The translations under genes were made by a program, and so were the position numbers. Shown here one piece after another: positions 1 to 12,000 of a stretch of DNA of 64,000 nt. The notes below the pieces were generated by a model that saw only the letters and a program-made list of their open reading frames with translations, was not told the origin of the DNA and made no database searches. Source of the stretch: Symsagittifera roscoffensis (lineage: Eukaryota; Xenacoelomorpha; Acoela; Convolutidae); contig NC_087063.1 of NCBI RefSeq assembly GCF_963678635.1, positions 49,241,220 to 49,305,219 on the forward strand. The letters are read 5' to 3'. The first letter of the stretch is position 1. The number at the start of each line of letters is the position of its first letter.

Positions 1-290
1 GAGCTTAAATTTTCAAACATATTTCACCTAGGATCATTTTTCGTCAAGTTATGGTGGTTTAAAGATTGCCATTTTGGCCATTAACGCGTAAGAGGAGATT
101 TAATCCGTCTTAGAAATCGCTCAAGCGAAATCTATCACTTTGTAGAAATCTATCACTTAGTATTTTATATGGCGTTTGGGAGGATAATTTTTACAAAAAA
201 AAAACTCATTGTATTTTTGTATTTAATTTTTGCTTTGTTTTTACTGCTCCGTAGACCTTAATAAGCAGTCGGAACATTCTGGGCTTGCTA
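1..290 (+). mobile_element. MITE-like family A, copy 1 (3' part, cut by window edge)
   Basis: This is the 3' portion of a repeat of about 530 bp that recurs at 24379, 25698 and (reverse) 26844. It shares the block around the Lys-like spacer 'attaacgcgtaag', the 'aatccgtctta' block and the terminal 'cagtcggaacattc' seen in the other copies. The 5' half lies outside the window. The terminal hairpin is decayed here. Confidence 0.7.
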
Positions 291-2107
291 ACCAATGCTT
301 TCCTTAATAACCAATGCTTTCCGTCAATCCAGTCCAATTTTGTTTAAATCTTTGTGAAATTCACGCATGTATATAGCAACAAAATTAAATAATTTTGAAA
401 ATTTGTTTCAATAATAATTGAAGAAAAATATGTTTTTTATGTTTATAAAACAAAAATGCTTTGGTAAGGAGCTGTTCATTCAATACAATTTTTGATTGCA
501 ATAAAAAGCCTCTAAATATTTCTAATTATCTAACGACAAAAAACGAACAGAAAACCTGCAATTGTTTGTTTGTCCATCATTTTTTGAATTTTGAAATCAA
601 CAGTAAGAAAATAGCTAGCCACCGGCTCGTAACCGGTCGAAGTTTGGCTAGCGCTTTTGTGTGGGAGAAAATCCGGTAATTTTGCGATTTTGTACCAGCG
701 CAACATGAAATGATTGACAAAGCTAAATTATGTGGAGACATTTCATTTATGTACCCCCAAAAATATCATTTATAAATTAAATATACGAGAATTTGTGAGT
801 GTTGATAAAATTGTAAAATAGGTTTTTCGTGGATCCAGTTTTGAGAAATCAGTAGGCCTGAAAAGCAAAACGTACGCTTCCTTGAAACTAAATAAAATTG
901 TTTTCGTGGCTAGCAAAAATCATGTAACACAACGTGTCAAACTATAAGCCTTACCAATAAAGAGTTCTTTTTAAAATTTGTTTGTTAAAATTGACAAAAC
1001 TTGCAAATAGTCTATCAAAAAGCCCAAACTTCATTTTTCAAGTTACCGCAATGATAACGATCACACTCATCGATAGCCAACAGACAGCATTTATCGATAG
1101 CCAATTTCCACCTCCAAGATTACGAGACGTCGGATTGGTAACAAATCCGCAAAAGACCGATCAATTATCTTGAATCCTTATAAATCCTTGTAAAATTCTT
1201 TATATAACGGAGTTTTTTCGGTCTGAAATTTCTTTTGCTTTTGACTATATCAAAAAATTATATCAGATTTTTTTGCTGTCTTAAATTTCTTTTGCTTTTG
1301 ACTAAATAAAAAAAACTCCTCATTAGTTATCCTGACAACGAACAAAACTGAAAAACCAACTGCATTTTTTTAATATGTCCCAAATTTAAATGAAAACACG
1401 AAAACGAATGTCAAGAATTTAAGCTCTATTAGTGTTGTTCATCAATTTGGTGATGAATATCAACTCGGTGATGAAAAATTGCCGAAATCGGTTAATAGTT
1501 TTACATTGAACAAATCAAAACAAAAATGGATCAATTGTAGGGGCTAACTGTTCTTCGATTTACGATAATCAAATAACCCAAACTTTTGTTAACATTAATG
1601 CTCCTGACTTTTAGTTACCTTCAACCTCGACTAAATCCAAAGCAACAAAAATTGGGCTCAGGTTTCAAGTGCTATTTTTTTAGGGAAAAAGATGTCTCCG
1701 GGTCTTCCTAAGAAACTTCTCGCGCAGTGGATATATTTCTATGATCGTTCACATTACTACAAAAACTTGCTTAAGCTTTCGAATGCCAACACAAACGACT
1801 CTTGATCGACCTCGCATTGCCTGAAGATTCATCAATTCATCGACCTCGCATTGCTTGAAGATCAAAATTTCTGACTTATCAATAACCATACTTAGTGTTT
1901 TACCTAACTATGTTTATCCTAGATTTGAGATGGCCTGTTTGAAATTTAGGTTTTAGGGTTTTTCTCAAGAAACCTTAATAACCCTATCTTAAAACGCTGC
2001 CTAATGCGTTAAGAAAACTTTTAATTTACAATCAATGGAGCATACAACATCAAAACAAAGATATTCAACAGTTTACAAAGTAAAATCGAACAAGTTAAAG
2101 TAAGTTT
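291..2107. other. Intergenic stretch, no gene recognised
   Basis: This is AT-rich sequence with only short, unsupported reading frames. Two small structures are visible. One is an inverted repeat at about 614-653 (GCTAGCCA ... TGGCTAGC around two CCGG boxes). The other is a 24-bp direct repeat at about 1809-1862. It lies downstream of CSTF2, so its 3' UTR and cleavage site should be in the high-coordinate end. Confidence 0.5.
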
Positions 2108-4125
2108 CTATCGTTTCTGTTGTGACTTCATTATCTGTTCACGTAAAGCAATGATACTCTGCCTCTGTTCGGGTGGCAATTGGTTAATCTGTGCATCTGT
2201 CAGCTTCATAACCTGGCTGATTACCTTTGCCTTCTCCGCATCTGTGTTTCCTCCAGCAGCCACAGAGCCATCTGCTCCAGCCGAGGTTCCAGGTACGCCT
2301 CCCGGAACTCCCATTCCCATAGGAGCGCCAGACGATGGAACCGGTTGAGGTCCAGCTACTCCTCCAACTCGAGCTCTCGGATCCAAAGGTTGGACCGGAG
2401 GCTGCATCGGTTGTGGGGGAGGCATCTGACCGGGCATCTGCATAGGCATAACTGGTCCACCCGCCGAACCAGGACCGCCCAACATCCCTGGGTTCGGACC
2501 CTGGAAATCCATCGGCATTGGTCTTCCTCTAGGATCCTGGGGCGTATTCTGTCGCCAGGGTTCTGGACCTGATGGAGGCATGTTCGGGTTGTTAGCAACC
2601 GGGTGCATTTGCTGCATTAAATTCGCCTGGAAACCACCGGGACCTTGAGGACCTATATTCTGCATTGGTCGAATTGCATCTACTTTGGTAGACACCCTGT
2701 GAAGAAGCTCAACTGCCGCTTTTGGATCAACTATTTTCATCACAACTTGGGCCTGCAGTAAAGCATATGCTAATTGAGGATTCTGCAACAACATGGTTCT
2801 CGCTTCTACAGGGTTGTTTTTGATACACGCTTTCATCTGACGCATTAGTTCAAACATCTGTTCCGGAGGCAAACTAGCGACTGCCTTGGATATTTCCTCC
2901 GGCGCTTCTGCTGGTTCAACTGCATCTCCGTAAGGACTCTCTTCTTGTTTTCCAGTTACCGCCTGAGCTAGGAGACGCAACTCCTCTTTGCTCTTTTCGC
3001 TGCTAGCGTGATCGACTCTCAAAATACGACCACTTAGATCGTAGTTGTTCAGATTGCGCATCGCCGACTGAGCTGTTTCCTGGTCTGGGTACTCAGCAAA
3101 ACCGTATCCTTTTGCCTTGCCACTTTCCTAAAAAAAATCAAATTCAATTTTAAGTTCAACATGCTTTTGATAATTGCTTCTTGGCTGTCTTTTGATGAAC
3201 TTGTAAAATGAAGTGATAGTACGAACAAAAGGTTCAAATAGAAGAAATAGCATTATGAACAAATATAACCAACGACGAAGTTATCGGTCAACTTCAAAGA
3301 AAGGTAGAATCGACCTCCTGATACTCTGCTCAGCAATGTGACACGTATTTCAAAATTGATCCGAAAAGACTATGCTAATGTTTTGGTAGGATCGGGTTCC
3401 TCAGATTTACCATCTAATCAGGGTAAATTTCGGAACGACATTCAAACACTTCGGAGTTTTAGAATTCTCAATAAACTACAGTGCTTTTACTGTTTCCCCA
3501 CAACAAGATGAAAACACCATTTTAATGGTGTAACCATTGATTTTACGAGGCTGTTCATGAAGATAAAAAATGTTTGAATTTAAGAAATTAAACCACATGC
3601 CAATTTTCGTGACAATCGGAAAACGTCAACAAAAATTGAAACTTTAAAAATTGACGTTGGATGTGGTCAGGTGCGGATCTAGGATTTTCTCAAGGGGGAT
3701 CGCATTTTTAAAAATTTTCGAAAATTCTGTCGACCTTTTTTAGGTGTGGTGTAACGGTAGAAGAGCCAACCGCTGACTTGGAATCAAGCATCTATAACAA
3801 CTTTTATTCATCACAAAGAATCGCGAAATATTTTAAACACGTAATTATTCATTGGTTCTCCATAGCCTGAAAAAAATTTAAGAATAGGCTGGTAGTGTGA
3901 GCAAGGCTTTACCTTGTCGTACACAATTCTGAAGCTAAGCACAGGTCCCACTTGACTAAATATCTCCTTCAGCTGATCCTCTGTGACGTCATTGGGGATG
4001 TTGCCCACAAAAACAGAGCGGAGGGATTTCTCAGTGGCAGGGTCCAGCAGTTTGCCCTGGGTGGCCACTTGGATTGCCTGGATCTGCTCTGTTGTCAACA
4101 CTCCTCGCGGGTCAGAAAAGGCCAT
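2108..4125 (-). CDS. CSTF2: Cleavage stimulation factor subunit 2 (CstF-64)
   Basis: CstF-64 binds the GU-rich element downstream of poly(A) sites in the nucleus and helps direct pre-mRNA cleavage. Two coding exons are read on the minus strand: 4125-3913 (71 codons) and 3127-2108. They are joined in phase 0 across a GT-AG intron and give 410 aa. The start is the ATG at 4123-4125. Exon 1 carries RNP2 (VFVGNI) and exon 2 carries RNP1 (KGYGFAEY), so the intron splits the RRM, which covers about residues 34-110. A hinge domain follows (ESPYGD, then [20 protein letters not shown]). Next comes a Pro/Gly/Met-rich stretch, and the protein ends in the conserved C-terminal helix bundle ([16 protein letters not shown]). 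It is shorter than human CSTF2 (577 aa) and lacks an obvious MEARA-type repeat block. Paralogue CSTF2T is a less likely label because that is a mammalian retrogene. Confidence 0.95.
3128..3912 (-). other. CSTF2 intron
   Basis: The donor GTAAAG follows the YDK codons and the acceptor TAG precedes ESGKAKGYG; both are seen directly. The intron interior is AT-rich and carries no gene. A tRNA-like scrap at about 3743-3797 on the plus strand resembles the D-arm and anticodon arm only. Confidence 0.85.
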
Positions 4126-5400
4126 TGCACTTACAAAAAGGAACAAAGACTGCTTCACTAAGCAACCAAATGGTTTTTGTCCACAAAGAATCAGAGTTCT
4201 GAAATTATCGAGCGAGTTTTCGGCAAAATTCAGTTGCGACAAATTTATCTGAAATGAAAACTACTAAGCATCTAATTAAATGTCAACAATTCAGCCAAGT
4301 CTTCTAAACATTTCAAAATTACAGTCAAAAACATCAGTACTTTTTCCACTAGCGTAAAATATTTCCTATGAAATTGTCCATCACAGGCAGCATCCTAGTG
4401 TTTATACCATGAAATTTTCATAGAAGCCGACTTGAGATGCAAAAAAGCTGACAATAGCTACCTTCTGTATCATATTTCCTGAGTCCTGTCAGGTCCAAAA
4501 ATTCAATCAACTTTACCCAAAAGGAATACCACTAAGGAACTGAATCAATCTGCCTCAAAAATAATAGCAAATACCTTTCGCAGGATGTAAATTCACTCTG
4601 GAGGAAACCTATATCGATTTAATCTCGAGAATAGCCGGGCAAAATGAGCTCAGGTGCATTTTTCAGATTGCTATACTTGATTAAATGTGGTGTTAATTTT
4701 TGAAAGCCAGCAAAAAGACTTACTGAATTTTCAGCTTTTTAAATATTTAACTGACCAAGTTCTACCTCATACCAAACTAAATTAAGTACATTATCAATTT
4801 AGGCCCTTATCCCAACAATGTTTCGACTGAACAAATTATTATCCAAATGTAAATGTAGCAGAACAAAGCTAGACATAATATCCTTTTCGTCGTTGCCTCC
4901 ACAAAGTCTAGCTAGAAGAACAGCCATCATATGGGGTAGACAACTGGCTTTTTTCGGAGGTGAGTTTCACATTTTTGAACTTTCCCCAATATAGCATAAA
5001 CATTAAATTGATGGTGCAATTAGTGGTTTTACAAGGTTGCACGTAGAGATCAAGTATGTCTGGATTTCGGTATTTAGTTCAAATACACAATTTATTTCAA
5101 TCAGACAGTGTTAACCTAAGTGCTGAAAAAAGCACACGTTCAAATCAATGAGTGTAAATATCCCTACAATAACACTGACAAAAGTTTGGGCTCATTCAAC
5201 TAAAATTTCGCCCCACACTAGTTAAACTTCAACTTGGTAGCGTAACCGGGAGTTCACTGATTTTATAGGCTTGTGAATAATGACTATGCGACCTACTTAG
5301 GCCAAAAAAACAATGTGACTGGTTTTAAAAGTTTAATTAGCAAGCCCATCTTTCTAAAGAAATTCAACAATCTGATTAAAAGTTCAAACTAGCATTGAGG
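4126..5400. other. Upstream region of CSTF2, no gene recognised
   Basis: AT-rich DNA between the CSTF2 start and the satellite region. It should hold the CSTF2 promoter and 5' UTR. I see no TATA box placement or other element that I would defend, and no conserved reading frame. Confidence 0.5.
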
Positions 5401-7985
5401 TTTGAAACTTATATGATTGGTTTGGTCAGTTGACTATTAAAGAGATGAAACTTGGAAACATTTCAAGTTTCCTTCTTAGCTTGAACTGCTGCGCAAAAAA
5501 AGAAGCTCCCAAGCAGCAAGCTATTCAAGAGATCAAACTTTAAAAAACTCTAAGTTAGTCTTTCTTGCATCGATTGAAAAAAAAACTAAAAATAAAAGAA
5601 TAGCAAGTTATTCACGTGAAAAACAAAATTATATAGCAACTATACCGGAATAATGAAAGTTGCTAGGTAAAAATTTCGATAGCTAGAAGCCATTTAAAAA
5701 AAAAACATCGAAGAAAAATTTCACGTTGATAACTTCGACCATATTTGCAGAAAATTGTTCACAATAAAGATGTTCCAGCGACGATAAACTTTTAGCTTCT
5801 TTAGATAGCTTCAATCAGTTCTTCACAATAGTTTTTTGAGAAGACTGCTCACCTTTGGAAATTTGGATTCAAGTAATTTCAACTCGATGCAGTAGCTTCG
5901 CAACAAATACCGACTTTTTCAGGCAAGATATTCGAATGACAAAACTTTCATAATATTCGAAAAAATGAATTGATAGCGAGGCATCATTTGTTTGTTTTTC
6001 AAGCAATGTTTTCAATCAAGCAAACTTGAAAAAATCAATTTGGTTTCATAGCTTGCAAAGATTTGCTAAAATAGGTTTTTATGAGCAAGCTTTTCAAAAA
6101 AATGAAACACTGGGAGTTTTTGCTAGAAAATTAGTTTGATAGTCTGTTTTGTTCAGTACAACTTCTTTGATAGCTTTAAACGCAGCGAAAAAAGTTCTGG
6201 AGTTCTGAAAATTCTTCGAACAATGAGAAGATTTAGTACTTTAAACTTTAAGTTAGTTTTTACTTTTCAATGCTGACCATAAAATGAAATCTTTTCGGCT
6301 AACTATTGAAGCAATGAAATTCGCAACTATTTCAAGTTGCCTCGTTAGCTTGAGCAGCTGCGCAAAAAAGAGAATTTTTCAAGCAGCAAGCTATTCAAGA
6401 CTTTGAAATTATAGAGCTCATTGTATAATTTGACTCAGCTCACAAAAATGTTGATTTCTAAACCAGAATCAAGCGATGAAACATTGATAAGATTTCAGTT
6501 AATTGATAGCGTAAATCAGTTTGCAAAAAAAATATTTTCATTCTAGACCAGCTCATCAAGCGATAAAACTACGTAGTCTTACATAAGACTTAGTTCAAAA
6601 TATTTAACACGGGGGCGGAGCGGAGCTGCGCATCAAATGCGATACAACAAAAGCGTACCATTGCAAGCTACTATATGGTCAGTGAGATGGAAACAACCAA
6701 GTGGAAAAAACTGAAAATACCAAAAACTCGATCACGGAAAAACAGAAGAAAAACACAACCACCAGCAAAGAGCACGCTTTTAGTATTTTCCGAGCGTGGT
6801 TAGACGCCAATTGATCCAAAAATTTCAGTTTTTTGGTAATACGAAATTATCAATCTGAAAAAAAACTGACGAGAAACACAGCCACTAGCATAAAACAAGC
6901 TTTTACTATTTTTCAAGCATTCACTCAGCTGATAACTCGTAGTTAGACGCCAATTAATCTGAAAACAAAAAATGTCACAAGAAATTGTTCTTGACAAATT
7001 CGAACTTTTTAATCGCTCAAATGTTTGTAAGAACAATTTCTTGTGACATTTTTTGTTTTCGGGTTAATTGGCGTCTAACTACGAGTTATCAGCTGAGTGA
7101 ATGCGTGAATGTTTTTAACTTTATATTACCTCCAGACCAAAAGCGATGAGGCCTTGAAGTTGCTAGGGTTCGATAATAAAGCAACATCAATTTAAATTAC
7201 AGATGGCTAAGAAAATTACATCAAATAATCATAAAAACACTTCAGTTACGAAAAAAAGATCTTACACAAGAAAAGTAAAAAAAAATGGGGCAACTAAGCC
7301 GACAAACTATAAGCAGACAACCCATAGGCCAATCATTTTTTGGTATTAAAAATTTTAGGTGCTGACCGGATTCGACATTAGTCTTTTAGCCGTCTATTAG
7401 AATCTTCCGTACCCAGTAATTAAATTTGAATTTCCAAGAAATAGAGCATATTTTGTTGCTGCAGAATTGAATGCTGCGAAATGATTCAGTGATTTTGTCC
7501 AAACTAGTTGTTAACTAGAAAAAAGTCTATATTCCAGATTGATAACGCTCGCTAATCGCAAGCGTAATTATGTAAATTGTCGAAAAAATTCTAAGCAAGA
7601 TATTCAAGCTACATGGCTTCAGTTAGTGCACAAACTTAAATTGCTTTAAGTTGTAACTCTGATTTAAAGCGATGCAACTTGGAATTATTTCAATCTTTTA
7701 TAGCGCCAGCTAGTTCGCAAAAAAACTAGATTTCTGCAAGCCAAGATATTCATCGATTATAACTCCAAATATTTCAAGGTATTTCATAGCGGAAATCGAC
7801 CAGTAAAAGATTGAAATTATTTCAAGCAAGTCCATCACGCAATAAAGATTTAGTAAAATTCTAAGTTAATTCCATAGCGCCAATCGCTTTGTAAAAAGTT
7901 ACCTTGCTCCTAGCGAGCTCATTGCGAAATAAAACTCGTTAAAAATTCAATGCTTCTCTATTGAGCGAATCGGTTGGCAAGAATT
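5400..7985. repeat. Degenerate ~87-bp tandem satellite, interrupted
   Basis: A block resembling 'aagcgatgaaactt ... atttcaag ... tagc' recurs at fixed steps. Matching anchors lie at 5441 and 5528, and at 6471 and 6558, both exactly 87 bp apart. Anchors near 7670, 7754, 7840 and 7925 are 84-86 bp apart. The copies are strongly diverged. The array is interrupted at about 6600-7600 by other repeats, including the long hairpin at 6917-7104. Confidence 0.7.
6917..7104. repeat. Long inverted repeat (76-bp arms, 36-bp loop)
   Basis: The left arm is 6917-6992 and the right arm 7029-7104. They are reverse complements with about two mismatches and are separated by 36 bases. Part of the arm also occurs as a direct copy near 6750-6830. 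It may be an inverted-duplication end of a foldback element or a hairpin-forming repeat. Confidence 0.85.
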
Positions 7986-8239
7986 TAAAAGTTTTAAACA
8001 AAAAAAAAACTTACATATACGTTCAGTTTCCGTTCGGACAACTTACTTTTGTGGGCGTTTTTATAACAACAAATAATTAAACACAGAGGCGAAGTTGCAC
8101 TTCGCATACACAAGCAAAATATGACCAATAACGCTACGACGCATTAGCAATAACAGTCAATTTGAAAAGAAAAATTTACCAATTGCACATGCCTCAATTA
8201 ATTACTAACATGACAAAATTTAATGTTAATTAAAACAAA

Positions 8240-8727
8240 ATGATTTTTTTTTACTTCGCAATTTTTGTGAAAACCATCCTCCCACACGCCATATGAAGTA
8301 CAAAATGATAAATTTCACTCTTAATAACATATCAATTATGGCAAATAAGCTTCCTTCAACCAATTTGGAGCGATTTCTAAGATTTGGAGCGATTTCTAAG
8401 ACGGATTAAATCTCCGCTTACGCATTAATTGCGCGAAATATATTGCGCATTATATTTCCCAAATTGACCAAACTGGCAATTTTTAAACCCTCATAACTTT
8501 ACAAAAAATGATCACAACTGAAAAAGCTTTTCAAATTCAAGTTCAGGATAACAAAACTTTTTGAATGAAAAAGAAAATTCCGTCAAAAATTGCTGATTAA
8601 AAGTCGGAATTTGTCTGAAGAAAAAAAACCACCCCGAGCACAATTATTCCGTTTCTTTCGGTACGAAAGTGGGAACGACAAGACTGCTCGTATCAAGGCG
8701 AGACCCTGAACGTTCTGACTGCCTGGT
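8240..8727 (-). mobile_element. MITE-like family A, copy 2 with joined terminus
   Basis: A reverse-oriented family A body ends at its GTTCC-type 5' terminus at about 8676. It is followed after a couple of bases by the last 48 bp of the family's 3' terminus (8679-8727: AAGACTGCTCGTATC and onward). The element's own 3' terminus is missing from the low-coordinate side. A 19-bp tandem duplication (atttggagcgatttctaag) lies at about 8364-8401. Confidence 0.75.
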
Positions 8728-9009
8728 TATAGACATTTTGCTTTGACATAATAAATATATCCCTTTTTAAACTTGAAAGTTATTCATGCCTTTCCTTTAA
8801 ACATTGTACCAAACGATTTCCTTTAACAATTGCCTCCCTTTAAAAAGCTTACACATTATGTTGCTGCTTAACATTGCTGGTGCCAAAAATGATCAACACA
8901 ATATTCAATATTACCAATATATTAACGTTGGCTAGCAATTAGATAACAAACACGTTACATCAACAATTTAAAAAGATAACTCGAACTTGTTTAGGATTTT
9001 TTCACATAA

Positions 9010-12000
9010 TCATGGTTTCATATCTGCTGAAGTAGACGCAGCACTTGTCTGTTGGGATGATGAGGAGGTGCCACTGGTGCTGTTTGGCGAAGTGAGCATC
9101 TTCTCTGCATCGAATGCGTCCCATCTGCTGGCTGGGTAGATGTGCTTGTGTTTGTCGTACCAATGCCGAAGAGCCACCTTCGCATTCTGAAATGAAATAT
9201 GATTCACTTCAGATTGTTAAGTGCTTAGTCCAAAATGGATCAAAATTTTCGTAAATGATAATTCTAGAAACTTAAATTGTAAATGATAATTCTAGAAACT
9301 TATTTGTAGATAATTCTACAATTTTTGAAAATGAGAAATTGACAAACTCACGCACTTTTATGACGTTCAGTGGGTATCATTTCCATCAGGAAACATAGCC
9401 AACAAACGAAAAGAAAATTATTTATCAGCACGAGAAAACAAAAAAATAAACTTTTATTTTATTATTTTTTTAATTTTCGGAAAGATTACATCAACGATGA
9501 TCAAATGAAATCAAGCTTCAATTATCTTGAGCGATAAGAAACTTTTTGAAATATTTTACCCCAATTTCAGAAAATTGGATCAAAAGATAATTACTTACAG
9601 AGTGGTGAAGCGGAAAAATGTGCCAAAAATGGTTCCCAAGCTTATCACCCCATGTTTTTCAACCACCTTTTTCTTAACCCCTTCTCATATAACCCCAAAA
9701 TTAGATAACCCCACTACAATTTAATCCCTTTTTAATTCCAATTGTTAGAATCAAAGTGAAATTTACTTGAAAGGGATTCGGAACCATATCGTCGGTAAAC
9801 ATCAAAGCTTTAATTGCAAAAAATTTTGCGAACCAAAATGAATTAACATGCACGCTGCTAAATGCGATTTAGATTTGAACAGAAATGACCTTGCCGATAG
9901 TCTAGACTTTGATATGAAGTTGAAAACGAATCCGACCGACATGATTCAAATTAGTTCTCAAACTGTACTTGGTCTTGAAACAGTTCCTGACTGAACTTGA
10001 TCTTGAAACAGTTCCTGCCAATAAAAGATTTATTGGATGAATTTAAATAAAATATGGAATGAGAACTGGTTGTGACCCAAAGTTGATCTAAGCGGACCAT
10101 TTTAAATTGAAATACCGATCATTTTAAGTAAAACATAACTATTTTTTCGAACCATCTCAACTTAGTCAACTTTTTTTTGAATTGTCGGTATACAACGCAA
10201 TGTCTAAAGGGTTTGCCAGCCCCTAGACCCGGTATTTTTTTTCGTAAATTGGTGCTCACTCGAGGCGTTATAGAAATTAAGTTTTTGGACGGAAGCGTCT
10301 TTTTGCTCAAAATCCAGCAAAATTTTTTCAGGTCTACTATAGTTAAAGACATAGGCAGTATGATTTTTTTTTTATTAAACTCAAAAACCTCTTTTGTTGC
10401 CTTCAATTAGCACCATGTAGGTTATCTCCGTTTTAAACGCGTGAGTGATGAATTATTTCTCTAACTAATCGAAATGCAATTATTTTTGAGATGCTAGAGG
10501 CATCAAGTGAATTAAGACTAGCTTTTCAGGCCTCAATTAGTACATTTAATTGGACTACTCCTGTACTTATAAAAAGGACTTCATTTGAAACAAATTATCG
10601 TCATTAAAAGGGGGTTAAATTGTTGTGGAGGTATCTTGTTACGGGGTTATAAAATAAGAAGTATAAACATATGGGGTTAAATATCGTGGGGTTGATGAGT
10701 GGGACACCCTTCATTCATTGATTCCACAGGCGTTGAAATTTATTTGATTCCACAGGCGTTTTAATATCTTTACTGACAACTTATTTGTTCCGCGTCTAGA
10801 TTTTCATAAAAACCTTTTAATTATTTATACCGGCTCTGTTTTAATAGGATCGAACCTATAATCGGAGAATCTTGCGGCGAAAATAAATTCTGCAGCAAAA
10901 TGACACAAAATGGAATATTTTAATTATTCATCGTGAAACAGGGCATTTATTTACCGTTCGACACAAAAATTATTTACACAGATGCGGAGCGCGGCTTCGC
11001 GCCACTTGAGGCATATCGCAAACGAAGCACATCCAGCTGGTAGACAAAAATTTGAAAATCAATAAAGTGGGAGAAAAAAAAGTCAATAAAACTAATTCTT
11101 TCGATAATTAATATCACAAATTGCCCCAACCGTTGTTCAATTCATGACAAAAAACAGGTCTTTAAAGTATAACAAGCGTGTAACGCACCTCCGGTGCTTC
11201 GAATTTGTCGCTAGTCGTGAAAAAAAGCATATTTAGCAAACAAGATCTGCAGCCTTTTAGTATACTCTGACCTCACCCAATTACAGGTAACTGTTAATTT
11301 CAAAAGTTATAGTTTTATTGTCAAATTTTGAAAAATAATAGAAATGTCATATCTCGAAAACTTGAAGGGCCTCGGACATTCTGAGGCCTGATCTGCAACC
11401 ACTGAGCGTAACATGAGCGCAAACTACTATAGGATTTCACATTTTTTCATTTTTTTAAACCTAACTTTCCAGAAAAAATTTCAAAATACAGGAAAAATGT
11501 CAATCTCGGAAACTGAAATTTGCATTCATAGTTAGAGACGAGATTCGCAACGGCACGACAATAAGGGTGTCTCTTTCTAAGGTTGAGAATTTCAAAATTT
11601 AAGAATTTATTTGTATGAAATTCTTTGAAAACTTTTGAAAAAATTACAAAAAAAACGTCACATCTCGGAAACTAAAAGCATTTGAGCAATCTCAATTGAA
11701 CGCACGATTTGCAACCCCTGTGAGTACCCTCACAGTACTTGACAGCAGGGCTGAGAAATTCATTTTTTTTGAATTTTTTAAAATCTAAAACCTGCAAATG
11801 TTAGAAAAATTATGAAAACGTCAAGAAAAACTACAAGACGTCTAGAAAACTACAAGAACTTAAGCAGTCGTATTCGGAGGCAAAATCTACAACCACTGAA
11901 AGTACGCTGACAGTATCTCACTATAGAGATAGAATTTTCAAATTCAGTGAAATTTTCTTACATATAAAATGTTTAAACAAAATTAGAATGACAAGAACAA

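Noticed and set aside
2151-2572. Plus-strand frames opposite CSTF2
   Set aside because: They are antisense shadows of the Pro/Gly/Met-rich coding exon.
3743-3797. tRNA-like sequence on the plus strand
   Set aside because: It has an A-box-like segment and an anticodon-arm-like segment but no T arm or acceptor pairing. It lies within the CSTF2 intron and is at best a scrap of a tRNA or SINE.
8082-8110. Recurring 'gaggcgaagctgcg'-like patches (also near 6609, 10981, 25300)
   Set aside because: They are short and variable. They may be ends of a repeat family, but too few bases match to define one.
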